A stretch of DNA of 64,000 nucleotides from the NCBI RefSeq assembly GCF_030065545.1, contig NZ_JASJNC010000002.1, positions 1 through 64,000 on the forward strand, in the 5' to 3' direction. This DNA is from Marinicella marina. GTDB lineage: Bacteria; Pseudomonadota; Gammaproteobacteria; Xanthomonadales; Marinicellaceae. Made by a program: the position numbers and the translations under genes. Positions 6,371 through 14,662 of the stretch are shown here, in pieces. How positions within the stretch are numbered: position 1 is the stretch's first letter; every line of letters begins with the position of its first letter. The notes under the pieces are model-generated. The model had not been told where the DNA came from, searched no databases, and was given only the letters and a program-made list of their open reading frames with translations.

Positions 6371-9235
6371 ATGCAGACTTCTGAACTTTGGCAACAAGCT
6401 TGTGAAATATACATGGGGTTGTCTGAGCTAGATAAAAAACACGCACTGGAAAAGATTCAAAAGTTAAAACAATCAACTTCTGAAAAGACAAAAATAGATG
6501 TGTTTAAGCTGGTTGAGCAGATGTTCAGTAACGATGAATTGGTCACTCATTTATTAGCACCTGAGTCGATTTTCGATAGTCCGTTCAATGATGAAATTAA
6601 TATACCGGCCCTCAGAGCAGGTGACATTTTAGATCAATACACCATTACTGAACAAATTGGTAAGGGTGGCATGTCATCGGTTTACCTAGCAGAAAGAAGT
6701 GACGCCAATGAACAAAAGCCAGTGGCTGTTAAAGTATTTGATAACATTCGAGCTTCAAATAAACTCATCAACCACTTCAAAGCAGAACAGGCTATTTTAT
6801 CGAAACTGAATCACCCCAATATTATCTCAATGCATTATGGCAGTGTCGACCAAAACGGTCTGCCATTTATGGTGATGGATTATGTTGAGAGTGCCAGCAC
6901 GATTGACCAATATGTCGCAGCCAATAAACTTAAAACGCAAGCTATAGTCAAGCTTATTCAATGCGTCAGCGAAGCTTTGGCATATGCTCACGGACATTTG
7001 GTTGTTCACAGAGATATTAAGCCCAGTAATTTATTGATTGATGCCAATGGCGTTTTACAGGTAGTTGACTTTGGCATCGCTCAATCCTTAGACAATAAAG
7101 GCACAGAACAAGGCACAACAACATTGATCGCTTTGACTCCTGGATATGCAGCCCCAGAACAAATCAATAATCAATCCATCAACGTCCAATCAGACGTGTT
7201 TTCATTAGGCGCTGTATTACTCAGTTTGCTGGCAAAACAACCACCCCTGCCGACAGATCGCATGATCAAAGGTTGTCAAACTGACGATGCCTATATCGGT
7301 CAGTTATTAAAAAGGCTTAATCTCAATTCTGATTTGAAAAACATCATCAACAAAGCGCTACAGAATGATCCCAAAAGGCGCTACTTAACCATGCAAGCAT
7401 TGGTAGATGATTTGAGTGCCTGGCTGGATAAAAAGACCGTATCAGCCACCCCAGATTCATTGGGCTACCGTTTAAAAAAATTCAGTCAGCGTCGGCCAGC
7501 TGTCATGGCCTCAACACTGACGCTGTTCATCAGTCTGTTTTTGGCGTTGACAGCGATGATGTGGCAAGTACAAAAGACCCAAAAGGAGGCTGAAAAAGTC
7601 AATCAAGTAAAAAACTTTATGCTGAACACCTTCTCGGTTACCGATCCTGATGTAAAGCAAGGTGAGGAGGTAACCGCCACTGAATTACTCAACGTGGCCC
7701 TGAGAGAAATTCATCCTGATACAGATGATGAGCTGAAGGCAGAGTTACTGCAATCCATTGGGACTGCTTACGGTAATCTGGGCAATTATCCAAAAGCAGT
7801 GAAAGTGTTATCAGAAGCCAACAACATTGACAGCAATGACGTTAACATTCAAACAGCCTTGTTAAAAAACCTTCTGGCAGAACAACAGTTAGAAAAAGTT
7901 GCAAGTTTGACAGAAAGAATCGAAAAAAATGATGGTTTATCACCAATTAACAAGGCCTTACTTCTGCAAGCCAAAGCCACTTTGGCTTCATCTGATAAAA
8001 AGTTTAACGATGCTGAAAAACTATACTTAGAGGCCATAAAGTTTTGGCGAAAAATGGATGACATATACGGTCTTGCACAAGCCAGAAGGGAGTATGCGAC
8101 GGTACTGGATTTGCATGCCAAAACCCCTGAAGCTCTGAAAGAGGTCAATGAAATCCTGATAGAAATAGAGGGCATTATTCCGGAGAGTCACTCAGTGTAT
8201 TTAAAAACACTTTATCTGAAAGGGTTTTTATTAACCGCATTGGGGCAATTTGAGTTGGCTCAAGATATTTTTATACCGTTACAACAAAAAACAAAAAAGT
8301 TTTTGGGAGAGAAACACCCCCTATACACCAACATTTTAATGAACCGGATCAATGTGAATCGAGGAATCGGTCAAATTGAGGAAGCCGATGCGTTGGCAGT
8401 GAAAGCGCAAACAATAATTACCAACCTGTATGATGCTGACCACTTCAACATCGGAAACTTGGCTCAAATCAGGGCGACTTTGTCAATGATGCGTGGTGAT
8501 TTTGCACAGGCCGCCATGTTTTTAAAAGAAGCTTCAAGAATTTATCAGATTAATTTCGGGGTTGAGAACCAGAGCTATCTGGTTGCACAAACAGATTTAG
8601 CAAATATGTTGAATCGTTTGGGTAATTACCAAGAAGCCAAAAAAATCATCGAGGCAGTTTATTCAACACAATTAAAATTGGTGGGAAAGTCCCACCGTGA
8701 TACTTTCGCAGCTGAATCTCAACTTGGGTTAATACTTTCAAACCTCAAACAACACGATGATGCCATATCGGTTCAGTTAAGATCATTGGAATCAGCGAGA
8801 GAACAGCTCGGTGAATCCAACCCACTGTTTCTCAGCCACCTTTTTGGACTTGGCAAGACTTATCAAGCTGCCAATTTGCACCAGCAAGCTGTAGTTATAT
8901 TTCAGGAAATTTATGACAAAGAACTTCTGAACGAAAACGACCAACGGCAAGTACCATTTAAAAAAAGTTTTGCGAGTTCCTTGTCAGAATTGAATCAGCA
9001 TCAACAAGCCATCACTTTATCTGAGGAAATGGTTGATCAAACAAAAACAATTTTCGGAATAAATAGCCAACAAGACTTTCAAAACCGAATTTTCCTGGTT
9101 GAGCAACTTCTTAAAGCAAAACAAAAAGAAAAAGCGAGGGGGTTGTGGCCAGAAATTAAATCATACTTCACTACCAACAAGAACCAGGAAATGTCAGAAG
9201 TAATAGTTGAAATCGAAAATAAAATCAATGATTAG
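6371..9235 (+). CDS. Membrane-anchored Ser/Thr protein kinase with C-terminal TPR domain
   Basis: 954 residues. The kinase domain (about 90-352) carries the P-loop GKGGMSSVY, catalytic Lys121 in VAVKVF, HRDIKPSN (213-220), DFGIA (233-237) and APE (261-263), so it should be active. A single transmembrane helix follows at about 378-397, and the remaining ~550 residues are TPR-like helical repeats (for example AYGNLGNYPKAVKVL, ANMLNRLGNYQEAKKII). The layout suggests a cytosolic kinase and an exported TPR sensor or scaffold. It converges on the sigma-factor gene with only 5 bp between stops; kinase/TPR and ECF sigma genes often sit together, so a shared pathway is likely but inferred. Confidence 0.9.
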   Translation: MQTSELWQQACEIYMGLSELDKKHALEKIQKLKQSTSEKTKIDVFKLVEQMFSNDELVTHLLAPESIFDSPFNDEINIPALRAGDILDQYTITEQIGKGGMSSVYLAERSDANEQKPVAVKVFDNIRASNKLINHFKAEQAILSKLNHPNIISMHYGSVDQNGLPFMVMDYVESASTIDQYVAANKLKTQAIVKLIQCVSEALAYAHGHLVVHRDIKPSNLLIDANGVLQVVDFGIAQSLDNKGTEQGTTTLIALTPGYAAPEQINNQSINVQSDVFSLGAVLLSLLAKQPPLPTDRMIKGCQTDDAYIGQLLKRLNLNSDLKNIINKALQNDPKRRYLTMQALVDDLSAWLDKKTVSATPDSLGYRLKKFSQRRPAVMASTLTLFISLFLALTAMMWQVQKTQKEAEKVNQVKNFMLNTFSVTDPDVKQGEEVTATELLNVALREIHPDTDDELKAELLQSIGTAYGNLGNYPKAVKVLSEANNIDSNDVNIQTALLKNLLAEQQLEKVASLTERIEKNDGLSPINKALLLQAKATLASSDKKFNDAEKLYLEAIKFWRKMDDIYGLAQARREYATVLDLHAKTPEALKEVNEILIEIEGIIPESHSVYLKTLYLKGFLLTALGQFELAQDIFIPLQQKTKKFLGEKHPLYTNILMNRINVNRGIGQIEEADALAVKAQTIITNLYDADHFNIGNLAQIRATLSMMRGDFAQAAMFLKEASRIYQINFGVENQSYLVAQTDLANMLNRLGNYQEAKKIIEAVYSTQLKLVGKSHRDTFAAESQLGLILSNLKQHDDAISVQLRSLESAREQLGESNPLFLSHLFGLGKTYQAANLHQQAVVIFQEIYDKELLNENDQRQVPFKKSFASSLSELNQHQQAITLSEEMVDQTKTIFGINSQQDFQNRIFLVEQLLKAKQKEKARGLWPEIKSYFTTNKNQEMSEVIVEIENKIND

Positions 9236-9240
9236 CGTAC

Positions 9241-9840
9241 TTATATACTACTGAGACTGGATTGTTGCTGAACACCTTGAATGAGTGCTTTAACCACTTT
9301 CCATTTTCGAATGACCTGCCGTTCTGAACAACGCATTAACCCTGAAATTTCTTTAACCTCTAAGCCAGCAAAAACTTTTAAATCAATTAATTGGGCGTAT
9401 TCAGCATTAAACTTTTCGATTCGATCAAAGATATACTCCAAATCCATCAGTTCGATATGAACATCTTTATCACCTATTTCCTGGGTCATTTGATTGTAGT
9501 ATTTCTTTGGTGCCCTTTGCTTAGACCGGTACACATCTATTAAATAACAGCGCATGCTTTTAGCTAAAGAAAAGATAAAATGTTTTGAATTTTTGAACGT
9601 TTTACTTTGGTTAAGGCTTTCCTGTTTTAATATTTTTAAATAACATTCATGCATCAAAACGGTTGGTGTGATGGTTTCATTGTTAGGAAGCTGCCCTAAA
9701 ACTCGACGTGCCATGACTTTCACCTCACCATAACAGGCAGCGTACACCTTGTTTATTCGCTGCGTATGGTTTAGGTTTTTATCATGAAGCAAATATGTAA
9801 TGGATGAGTCAGTCATTACTTGATTGTAACAATTACCCAT
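9241..9840 (-). CDS. ECF-type RNA polymerase sigma factor (Sig-70_X6/TIGR02999-like)
   Basis: 199 residues. Region 2 includes TPTVLMHECYLKIL and FIFSLAKSMRCYLIDVYRSKQRA. Region 4 includes LIDLKVFAGLEVKEISGLM and a helix-turn-helix ending CSERQVIRKWKVVKAL. This pattern belongs to the ECF-like group found next to TPR-kinases. An alternative ATG lies at 9816; neither start has a strong ribosome site. No anti-sigma gene is adjacent, so the kinase may take over the regulatory role (inference). Confidence 0.85.
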   Translation of the reverse strand: MGNCYNQVMTDSSITYLLHDKNLNHTQRINKVYAACYGEVKVMARRVLGQLPNNETITPTVLMHECYLKILKQESLNQSKTFKNSKHFIFSLAKSMRCYLIDVYRSKQRAPKKYYNQMTQEIGDKDVHIELMDLEYIFDRIEKFNAEYAQLIDLKVFAGLEVKEISGLMRCSERQVIRKWKVVKALIQGVQQQSSLSSI

Positions 9841-9987
9841 TCATTTTATTTAATAGAACTGGCTTTTTTGTTGTCCGATAGGAAAACTTTAAAACCAGTT
9901 CACATTTTTTTGAGTGTTTTTAAATAGAGCGGCACTGAAAATTCAAAATAGCGCCTGACTTATTAAGACCGTAAAATTCATAGTTAT

Positions 9988-11721
9988 TTAATCAAAACCA
10001 TCTTTAAAGATGATGTCATTAAGGATACTTTCGTCCGCACCAGCATCTGCAAAACCAGCCTGGTTAGCAGCAGTTGGGTCATCAAAACTCCGCAAATCCC
10101 CATCAATGTCACGGACTGATGACACATCAAATATCTGATCACACAGATCAATGGCGGGTGAGTCTGCTGCTAAATGATAGTCTCCATTTGATCGGTTTAA
10201 AAATCTTGGGTTCGCAACCACTACATTATTCGTGTTAACTAAACCAGTCGCATCATGAACTACCAAACACTGAAAAGACTCTGTTCTGCCACTGGAGTCA
10301 TCGTAAATTGTGTTTAAATTGGTTTCATCAATAATAGATGCCTGGACCGTTAAATCACTCTGAAAACTTATCAGAATCTCATCAACAACTGCATTGTCAG
10401 CAATAGTGGATTCCATTATATTAATTTCGGTTAAGTTGCTGACTGTGCCACCATTGCTGCCAATAAATAAATGAAAATCTGAACTTGAGATACCACCAGC
10501 ATTCAAACCGCTGTTACCATTTGCGGTAATGTAAGAACCAATGATATCTAAACTACCTGTATTAAAAGCATATCCTACTACACCAAAATCAGCACGGTTA
10601 CCCTCGACGTAAGCATGTTGAACCGATAAGGAGCCATTGGTTTCTGCATAAATTGCACCACCAAATGTAGAATTATTATTGATAATGCTGGTACATTTAC
10701 CTCCACTCCAATAACAGTTCACGGGCAGTAGTGAGCCATTACGAACTTGAAAACCGACATTCATACCAGCTAGGTTATCAACATAAAAACCACCACCATC
10801 GACTGTGGCGCTGTTAGATTCAAAAATCCCACTTCCTATTAAAACAATGCTTTGTGCACCAGTGGCATAAACTGCCCCACCATCATTAGAAGCTTGGTTC
10901 AATCTAATTCGCGCAGGTCCATCAACAGTCGAATTGTAGGTAAAATATGCATTGTTTACAAAAACACCACCGCCATTCCTGGCATTGTTGCCTTGAATAT
11001 TTGATAGCGTCCCACCATCCATAATCATTGAGCACTGATCATACAAGGCAATCCCTCCCCCATCATTGCTGGCCTTATTGTTAGTTATAAGAGTTGAACC
11101 ATCAAAGTAGACAAAATTGTTGGCTCCCTCACAAGACAGTCCGCCACCATTGGCAGCAGATGAATCATTGTCATTAATCAAAACTTCAAAACCAACCAAT
11201 GAAACATCACCATCTTTAATACCGATGCCTGCTCCATCATTGAATTCACCGTTCAGAAAGTTCCTTACAATGTCTACCCTGTTGAGCTCAATATCAGCTT
11301 GAGCATCAGCAACACGGATGCCATGGCGTCCTCTGAAAAAGCGCATGTCTTCCAAATAAATTGTATTCTCATTTTGGTCACCTAAAATTGTCAATAGGTC
11401 ACCTCTGTCAGTACTTAAATTTGAGACTGTTACCTTATTGAGTGCACTTATGGTCTTAATGTTGTTCATTGCATCGGTGCAATTTGTAAAACCACCCACC
11501 AGCCGCATATCGATGTCGTTCAGAATTAGGTTTTCTCTGTATTCACCAGTACTGATTCTGATTTCATCATACAAGCCAGAATCAATGGCATCCTGTATGC
11601 GTGATGTACCCACTTGAAAATCACAGTTGTTGTCGTTTCCTACCGTAGCAAAATCTACCGTTTGTGCATTCAACCCTTGACCCAACAAGATCAAAGTGGC
11701 CATATAAATCATTTTTTTCAT
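9988..11721 (-). CDS. Secreted right-handed beta-helix (choice-of-anchor Q-like) surface protein
   Basis: 577 residues with an N-terminal signal peptide (MKKMIYMATLILLGQGLNAQ). The start at 11721 has TAGGA about 9 nt upstream; the longer reading to 11775 is less likely. The body is a series of parallel beta-helix coils rich in NNNA.NDGGGI, NNARNGGGVF and SNDGGAVYA motifs. The C terminus has AADSPAIDLC, DIDGDLRSFDD, DAGADES and a DIIFKDGFD tail shared with the protein ending at 371. It is likely exported and surface-attached, possibly polysaccharide-binding; no catalytic site is evident. It lies upstream of, and in the same direction as, the sigma-factor gene (147 bp gap). Confidence 0.8.
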   Translation of the reverse strand: MKKMIYMATLILLGQGLNAQTVDFATVGNDNNCDFQVGTSRIQDAIDSGLYDEIRISTGEYRENLILNDIDMRLVGGFTNCTDAMNNIKTISALNKVTVSNLSTDRGDLLTILGDQNENTIYLEDMRFFRGRHGIRVADAQADIELNRVDIVRNFLNGEFNDGAGIGIKDGDVSLVGFEVLINDNDSSAANGGGLSCEGANNFVYFDGSTLITNNKASNDGGGIALYDQCSMIMDGGTLSNIQGNNARNGGGVFVNNAYFTYNSTVDGPARIRLNQASNDGGAVYATGAQSIVLIGSGIFESNSATVDGGGFYVDNLAGMNVGFQVRNGSLLPVNCYWSGGKCTSIINNNSTFGGAIYAETNGSLSVQHAYVEGNRADFGVVGYAFNTGSLDIIGSYITANGNSGLNAGGISSSDFHLFIGSNGGTVSNLTEINIMESTIADNAVVDEILISFQSDLTVQASIIDETNLNTIYDDSSGRTESFQCLVVHDATGLVNTNNVVVANPRFLNRSNGDYHLAADSPAIDLCDQIFDVSSVRDIDGDLRSFDDPTAANQAGFADAGADESILNDIIFKDGFD

Positions 11722-11906
11722 GCTGTATTTCCTAAAATAATTAAAGTTCATACAGCTATACGAAAGCCACATCACCCAAGTGACATTTTTTTATAAAAGA
11801 TTAAAAGAAAAGGATAGGAATACACCTCTACAATACATTTGATTTCTAACAAAAATCGACATACTACTGGTAAATTCCATTCCTTTGAATAGACCTCATA
11901 ACAATA

Positions 11907-12134
11907 TCACCATCGGCTTTTCCACTGTTTTAGGCGTTGTTTTTTCCAACAACGCTGATTTTTATAGAACCTCCAGTTGTAGGTCTCATAACCATGTGGG
12001 AAACAGAATGAACAACCAGATTCTTCACCCAGAGTAATTCGGCGCACGAATACGCCTGATACTTTATGGGGTAAATCTGCCCAGCCAGCATCGTTCTTTC
12101 CATACGCCTTGATAAGGCAATTTTCTCTTTTCAT
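11907..12134 (-). CDS. Small Cys/Trp/basic-rich protein of unknown function, downstream of slipin
   Basis: 75 residues, strongly basic. A very good ribosome site (AAGGAGATCAC) sits directly before ATG 12134, arguing for a real gene. Its core is GCSFCFPHGYETYNW followed by RCWKKQRLKQWK: a C-x2-C pair, a His and many aromatics, suggesting a nucleic-acid-binding or metal-binding small protein. It lies after the slipin terminator on the same strand. I do not recognise the family with certainty. Confidence 0.65.
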   Translation of the reverse strand: MKRENCLIKAYGKNDAGWADLPHKVSGVFVRRITLGEESGCSFCFPHGYETYNWRFYKNQRCWKKQRLKQWKSRW

Positions 12135-12206
12135 TGTGATCTCCTTCAGTTAATAAACTAAAAGAGCGCACCTTTCCTGCAAATGACTAACATTCTAAAT
12201 CCCCAA

Positions 12207-12239
12207 TAAAAAACCCACAGCATCAGAGACACTGTGGGT
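12207..12239 (-). terminator. Rho-independent terminator of the slipin gene
   Basis: On the minus strand ACCCACAG pairs with CTGTGGGT (8 bp, 11-nt loop) followed by TTTTTTA. It begins 20 bp after the slipin stop. Confidence 0.85.
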
Positions 12240-12258
12240 CTGTTTTACCCTTCAGGCA

Positions 12259-13392
12259 TCAAACATTTAATTTGATGCCTTCTTTGATAACGCCTTCCAT
12301 GCCGCCGAAAACAGTTAAGGTTTCGACTTTGTCGGCGATTTTTTCCAAAGTTTCCAACTCTTTCAAACGTCTCAAAGTGTCGCTTTGATCCATCAACTTT
12401 GCGGTGTTCAACAAAGAACGGGTCGCAGCAGTTTCTTCACGGCGTTTGATGATGTTGGCTTTGGCGGCTTTTTCCGCTTCAACCACTTGGTTCAAGATGG
12501 TTTTCATCTCGCCAGGCAAGATGATGTCTTTGACACCCACTTCAACCAAGGTCAAACCGTAGCCAGCCACTTTTTTGGCCACGAAGCCTTGGACAAAAGT
12601 ATCAATGGCTTCTTTGTCGGCTATCAAGTTGTCCAAGACTTTGGTACCGATGGCTTTTCTCAAAGCCAACTGCAACGCGTTGTACAAGAATTCTTTGTAG
12701 TTCGACAATTCAGTCAAGGCCACCACTGCATCGTTGACTTTAAAAGTGGCAGACAAATTAACCCTTAAGCTCACTTTGTCTTTGGTCAAGATTTCTTGAC
12801 CGGCCACTTCTATGGTCTGGGCGCGGGTCTCCACGACCTCCAAGTTGACTGATTGGTTGTAGTTCCAAAAACCGTATTTACCGGCCTTCAAAGTACGCAC
12901 CAACTGACCATCGATGAATAACAAACCCACTTGTTGGTTGGTCACTTCTTTGATCACCAAGCCTGCAGACAACACCGAGGCTTTGGCTGCTTTGGCCAAC
13001 ACTTTCATGTCTTTGGCAGACACTTCAATCTGCTCGGTGACATTGATGCGTCTGACTTCCACTTGAGCCGCGGTGTTCCAAAACCACTTCTCAGACTGAG
13101 GTTTAATCAAGTCATTGAATTGGCCATCTACATAAATCAAAGCCACCTCATTTTCGTCGGTGCTGATGACTGTGTAGAATTGTTCGCACAAGTTAGTTTT
13201 GTTTCTCAACAACACTTTGACGTCTTTCTGGGTGATCTCAGTGGCGGTGATATCAAATAAGCGCACTTTGATGCGGTTACCGAAATCCCAAAACTGGTGT
13301 ACACCCGCAGTTAAAACGGCAGTTAATTGACGATCACGAAATAACAAACCACGTTCGTTATCAGCAATCACTATTCTTTTTCTAAAAATCAT
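12259..13392 (-). CDS. Slipin-family SPFH/band-7 protein
   Basis: 377 residues from ATG 13392 (AGGATAT upstream). The first ~200 residues hold two similar segments with GLLFRDRQL...GVHQFW and GLLFIDGQLV...GKYGFW. The SPFH domain follows (VETRAQTIEVAGQEILTKDKVSLRVNL, KALGTKV-like AIGTKVLDNLI, GLTLVEVGVKDIILPGEM) and a coiled C terminus (VEAEKAAKANIIKRREETAATRSL). There is no clear transmembrane helix. This longer slipin type is one I associate, from memory, with predicted RNA-repair gene neighbourhoods; here it lies directly downstream of tRNA-like and structured RNA sequence on the same strand. Its own biochemical role is unknown. Confidence 0.85.
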   Translation of the reverse strand: MIFRKRIVIADNERGLLFRDRQLTAVLTAGVHQFWDFGNRIKVRLFDITATEITQKDVKVLLRNKTNLCEQFYTVISTDENEVALIYVDGQFNDLIKPQSEKWFWNTAAQVEVRRINVTEQIEVSAKDMKVLAKAAKASVLSAGLVIKEVTNQQVGLLFIDGQLVRTLKAGKYGFWNYNQSVNLEVVETRAQTIEVAGQEILTKDKVSLRVNLSATFKVNDAVVALTELSNYKEFLYNALQLALRKAIGTKVLDNLIADKEAIDTFVQGFVAKKVAGYGLTLVEVGVKDIILPGEMKTILNQVVEAEKAAKANIIKRREETAATRSLLNTAKLMDQSDTLRRLKELETLEKIADKVETLTVFGGMEGVIKEGIKLNV

Positions 13393-13529
13393 TTTCTTAT
13401 ATCCTGTGCTACTTATCACCAACCCAAGTTGATAACTTCACACTGCTAGTAAAACTCAGTCATTAAAACCTCGTTGTTGTTGTTAATATCATGTCCAAAT
13501 GGACGCTTAAAATTACTTCCTCATCACCT

Positions 13530-13990
13530 GCCAACTGCCTCATCAAGCCATCCTGATAGCGGCCATGCTTCGCTCTCTCGCCTTCCGCACCAACGCAAGC
13601 CATCCTGCGTTGGCTTTGATTTACCCAAATCTGAGCTCATCAAATAAAAGTCAGTCTCACGACCGCCCAGTGGTCAAGGGTGGGTTGTTCTGGTTCCACC
13701 AGATCATGAAGTCAGTCAAATCCTTGTGTGTTCGATACGTCCTAAAAGGTTTGTATCCTGACTTCAATCCTGGTTTCTCAATCCGAACCCAAGGGCTCGA
13801 AAAGCAGACCAATGCACCCATGGCGCGAAAACATGCTGCACAAGCCAAGCTTTCCTGGGAGGCCGTTGTGAGTCGACGGCCTTGTCGTTGCTACATGTCG
13901 GTAGCAATGGGCTTCTCGCCCACTTCACTGAAACTGACCTGTGATGTTTAAAGACGTCACGCGTCTCTCATTAGATAGGGCTCTCGCCTT
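13530..13990 (-). ncRNA. Candidate long structured noncoding RNA between tRNA-like genes and slipin
   Basis: This stretch has no convincing gene but many perfect short inverted repeats. Arms (plus coordinates) include 13590-13597/13606-13613, 13690-13694/13698-13702, 13707-13714/13759-13766, 13861-13866/13876-13881, 13890-13894/13901-13905, 13909-13912/13918-13921 and 13952-13956/13962-13966. Two minus-strand hairpins show the same 8-nt loop GGATGGCT on different stems. The density of nested hairpins is unlike the neighbours and fits a folded RNA rather than coding DNA. Strand is inferred from the flanking tRNA-like genes and slipin, all on the minus strand. The family is not recognised. Confidence 0.5.
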
Positions 13991-14003
13991 GGTGCCTTGC
14001 GGC

Positions 14004-14081
14004 TGGGTTTTTGAACAGGAGTCGAACCTGCGACCTACAAATTAATAATTTGTTGCTCTAACCAATCTGAGCTATCAAAAC
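14004..14081 (-). tRNA. tRNA-Asn-like gene with AUU anticodon
   Basis: The minus strand folds as a cloverleaf: acceptor GTTTTGA/TCAAAAA (6 of 7 pairs, G1-A72 mismatch), D arm GCTC...GAGC, anticodon stem ACAAA/TTTGT with loop TTATTAA, variable loop AGGTC, T arm GCAGG-TTCGACT-CCTGT, then C and encoded CCA. The loop gives anticodon AUU, which would read AAU (Asn). Bacterial tRNA-Asn normally has GUU, so this is unusual. The 1-72 mismatch and AT-rich stems suggest a degenerate or specialised tRNA. Confidence 0.65.
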
Positions 14082-14152
14082 TTTAGAGAAGGAATTGAAC
14101 CTTCGACAAGCAAAATCAAAGTCTGCTGCTCTACCAACTGAGCTATCTAAGT
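14081..14152 (-). tRNA. tRNA-Gln-like gene (UUG), abutting and overlapping the next tRNA
   Basis: D arm GCTC AGTTGGTA GAGC, anticodon stem GCAGA/TTTGC with loop CTTTGAT (anticodon UUG), variable loop TTGTC and T arm GAAGG-TTCAATT-CCTTC are all clear. The acceptor ACTTAGA/TCTAAAG pairs at about 5 of 7 positions. Its last acceptor base is also base 1 of the following tRNA-like gene, leaving no discriminator base or CCA. A normal tRNA cannot be cut cleanly from this layout without end repair, so it may be a tRNA-like element or a decayed gene. Confidence 0.55.
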
Positions 14153-14283
14153 ATCCAATCACTTGGTATACACACCAACACAGTTGGCTGCACCGGCCTG
14201 CCATACAGAGACAGGACCACAAAGTCATTTGGATTCGGGGTTAACTGATGATCATCAGAACAAGCAGTTAAAATTTTTCAGGC

Positions 14284-14364
14284 AAAAAAAAGCCTGTCTG
14301 AATGACCAGACAGGCTTTACGTAAAAGATTCCTGAAAGGCCAATCAATGCCTTTCAAGATTTTT
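14284..14364 (-). ncRNA. Candidate ~80-nt small RNA ending in a strong intrinsic terminator
   Basis: An extended -10 element lies just upstream (14372-14380, minus strand). The predicted transcript has one hairpin TGAAAGGC/GCCTTTCA (14333-14340/14349-14356), then a terminator with a 10-bp stem (14291-14300/14307-14316) and eight T residues. No coding gene lies upstream that would need this terminator. No homology is known to me. Confidence 0.45.
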
Positions 14365-14371
14365 GAAGGGC

Positions 14372-14380
14372 ATTATATCA
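14372..14380 (-). promoter_or_regulatory. Extended -10 promoter element
   Basis: On the minus strand TGATATAAT fits TGnTATAAT. No good -35 is present at normal spacing, as is usual for extended -10 promoters. It would start a transcript near 14364. Confidence 0.45.
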
Positions 14381-14505
14381 ACGTCATGAGCGCACGCGAG
14401 TCACAACTCGGGTGGCTGTTTTGTTTTCTTATGTTGAAATAAAGTGTATTCATCATTGTTATTTGTTTCGTTGGTGGGCACTGCCCAATTTCATAATGGC
14501 TGCGC

Positions 14506-14533
14506 ATTCTACGCCTGTGATTTTCAGAGTCAA
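14506..14533 (-). promoter_or_regulatory. Strong sigma-70 promoter with GC-rich discriminator (stable-RNA type)
   Basis: On the minus strand TTGACT (-35), a 16-nt spacer and TAGAAT (-10) are followed by GCGCAGCC, a GC-rich discriminator like those of rRNA/tRNA promoters. The upstream stretch 14534-14575 is AT-rich with A-tracts resembling an UP element. It would transcribe toward the tRNA-like genes and slipin, though the terminator at 14284-14316 lies between. Confidence 0.55.
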
Positions 14534-14662
14534 GCATTTATTAACATATTTTTAACATTTTGATGTTTTTTACTGATCTGTTGTGTCCTTGAGCCTTTGA
14601 GGCAGAACCGCCTTTGCTTGTGGGTGAGGCCGTTTAACCAGACCTGGACTCATATTTTCAGG

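Noticed and set aside
13446-13463. Five-codon frame (MTEFY) with GAGG upstream before slipin
   Set aside because: Too short to support; could be a leader peptide but nothing else backs it.
13565-13951. A plus-strand open frame of 128 codons in the slipin/tRNA gap
   Set aside because: No ribosome site, odd composition (many Ser/Pro/Arg/Cys), and the DNA is dense in perfect hairpins that better explain it as structured RNA on the other strand.
14190-14250. A possible sigma-54 promoter (TGGCAGG...TGCA) before the tRNA-like genes
   Set aside because: The spacing between GG and GC elements is one base short of the required distance.
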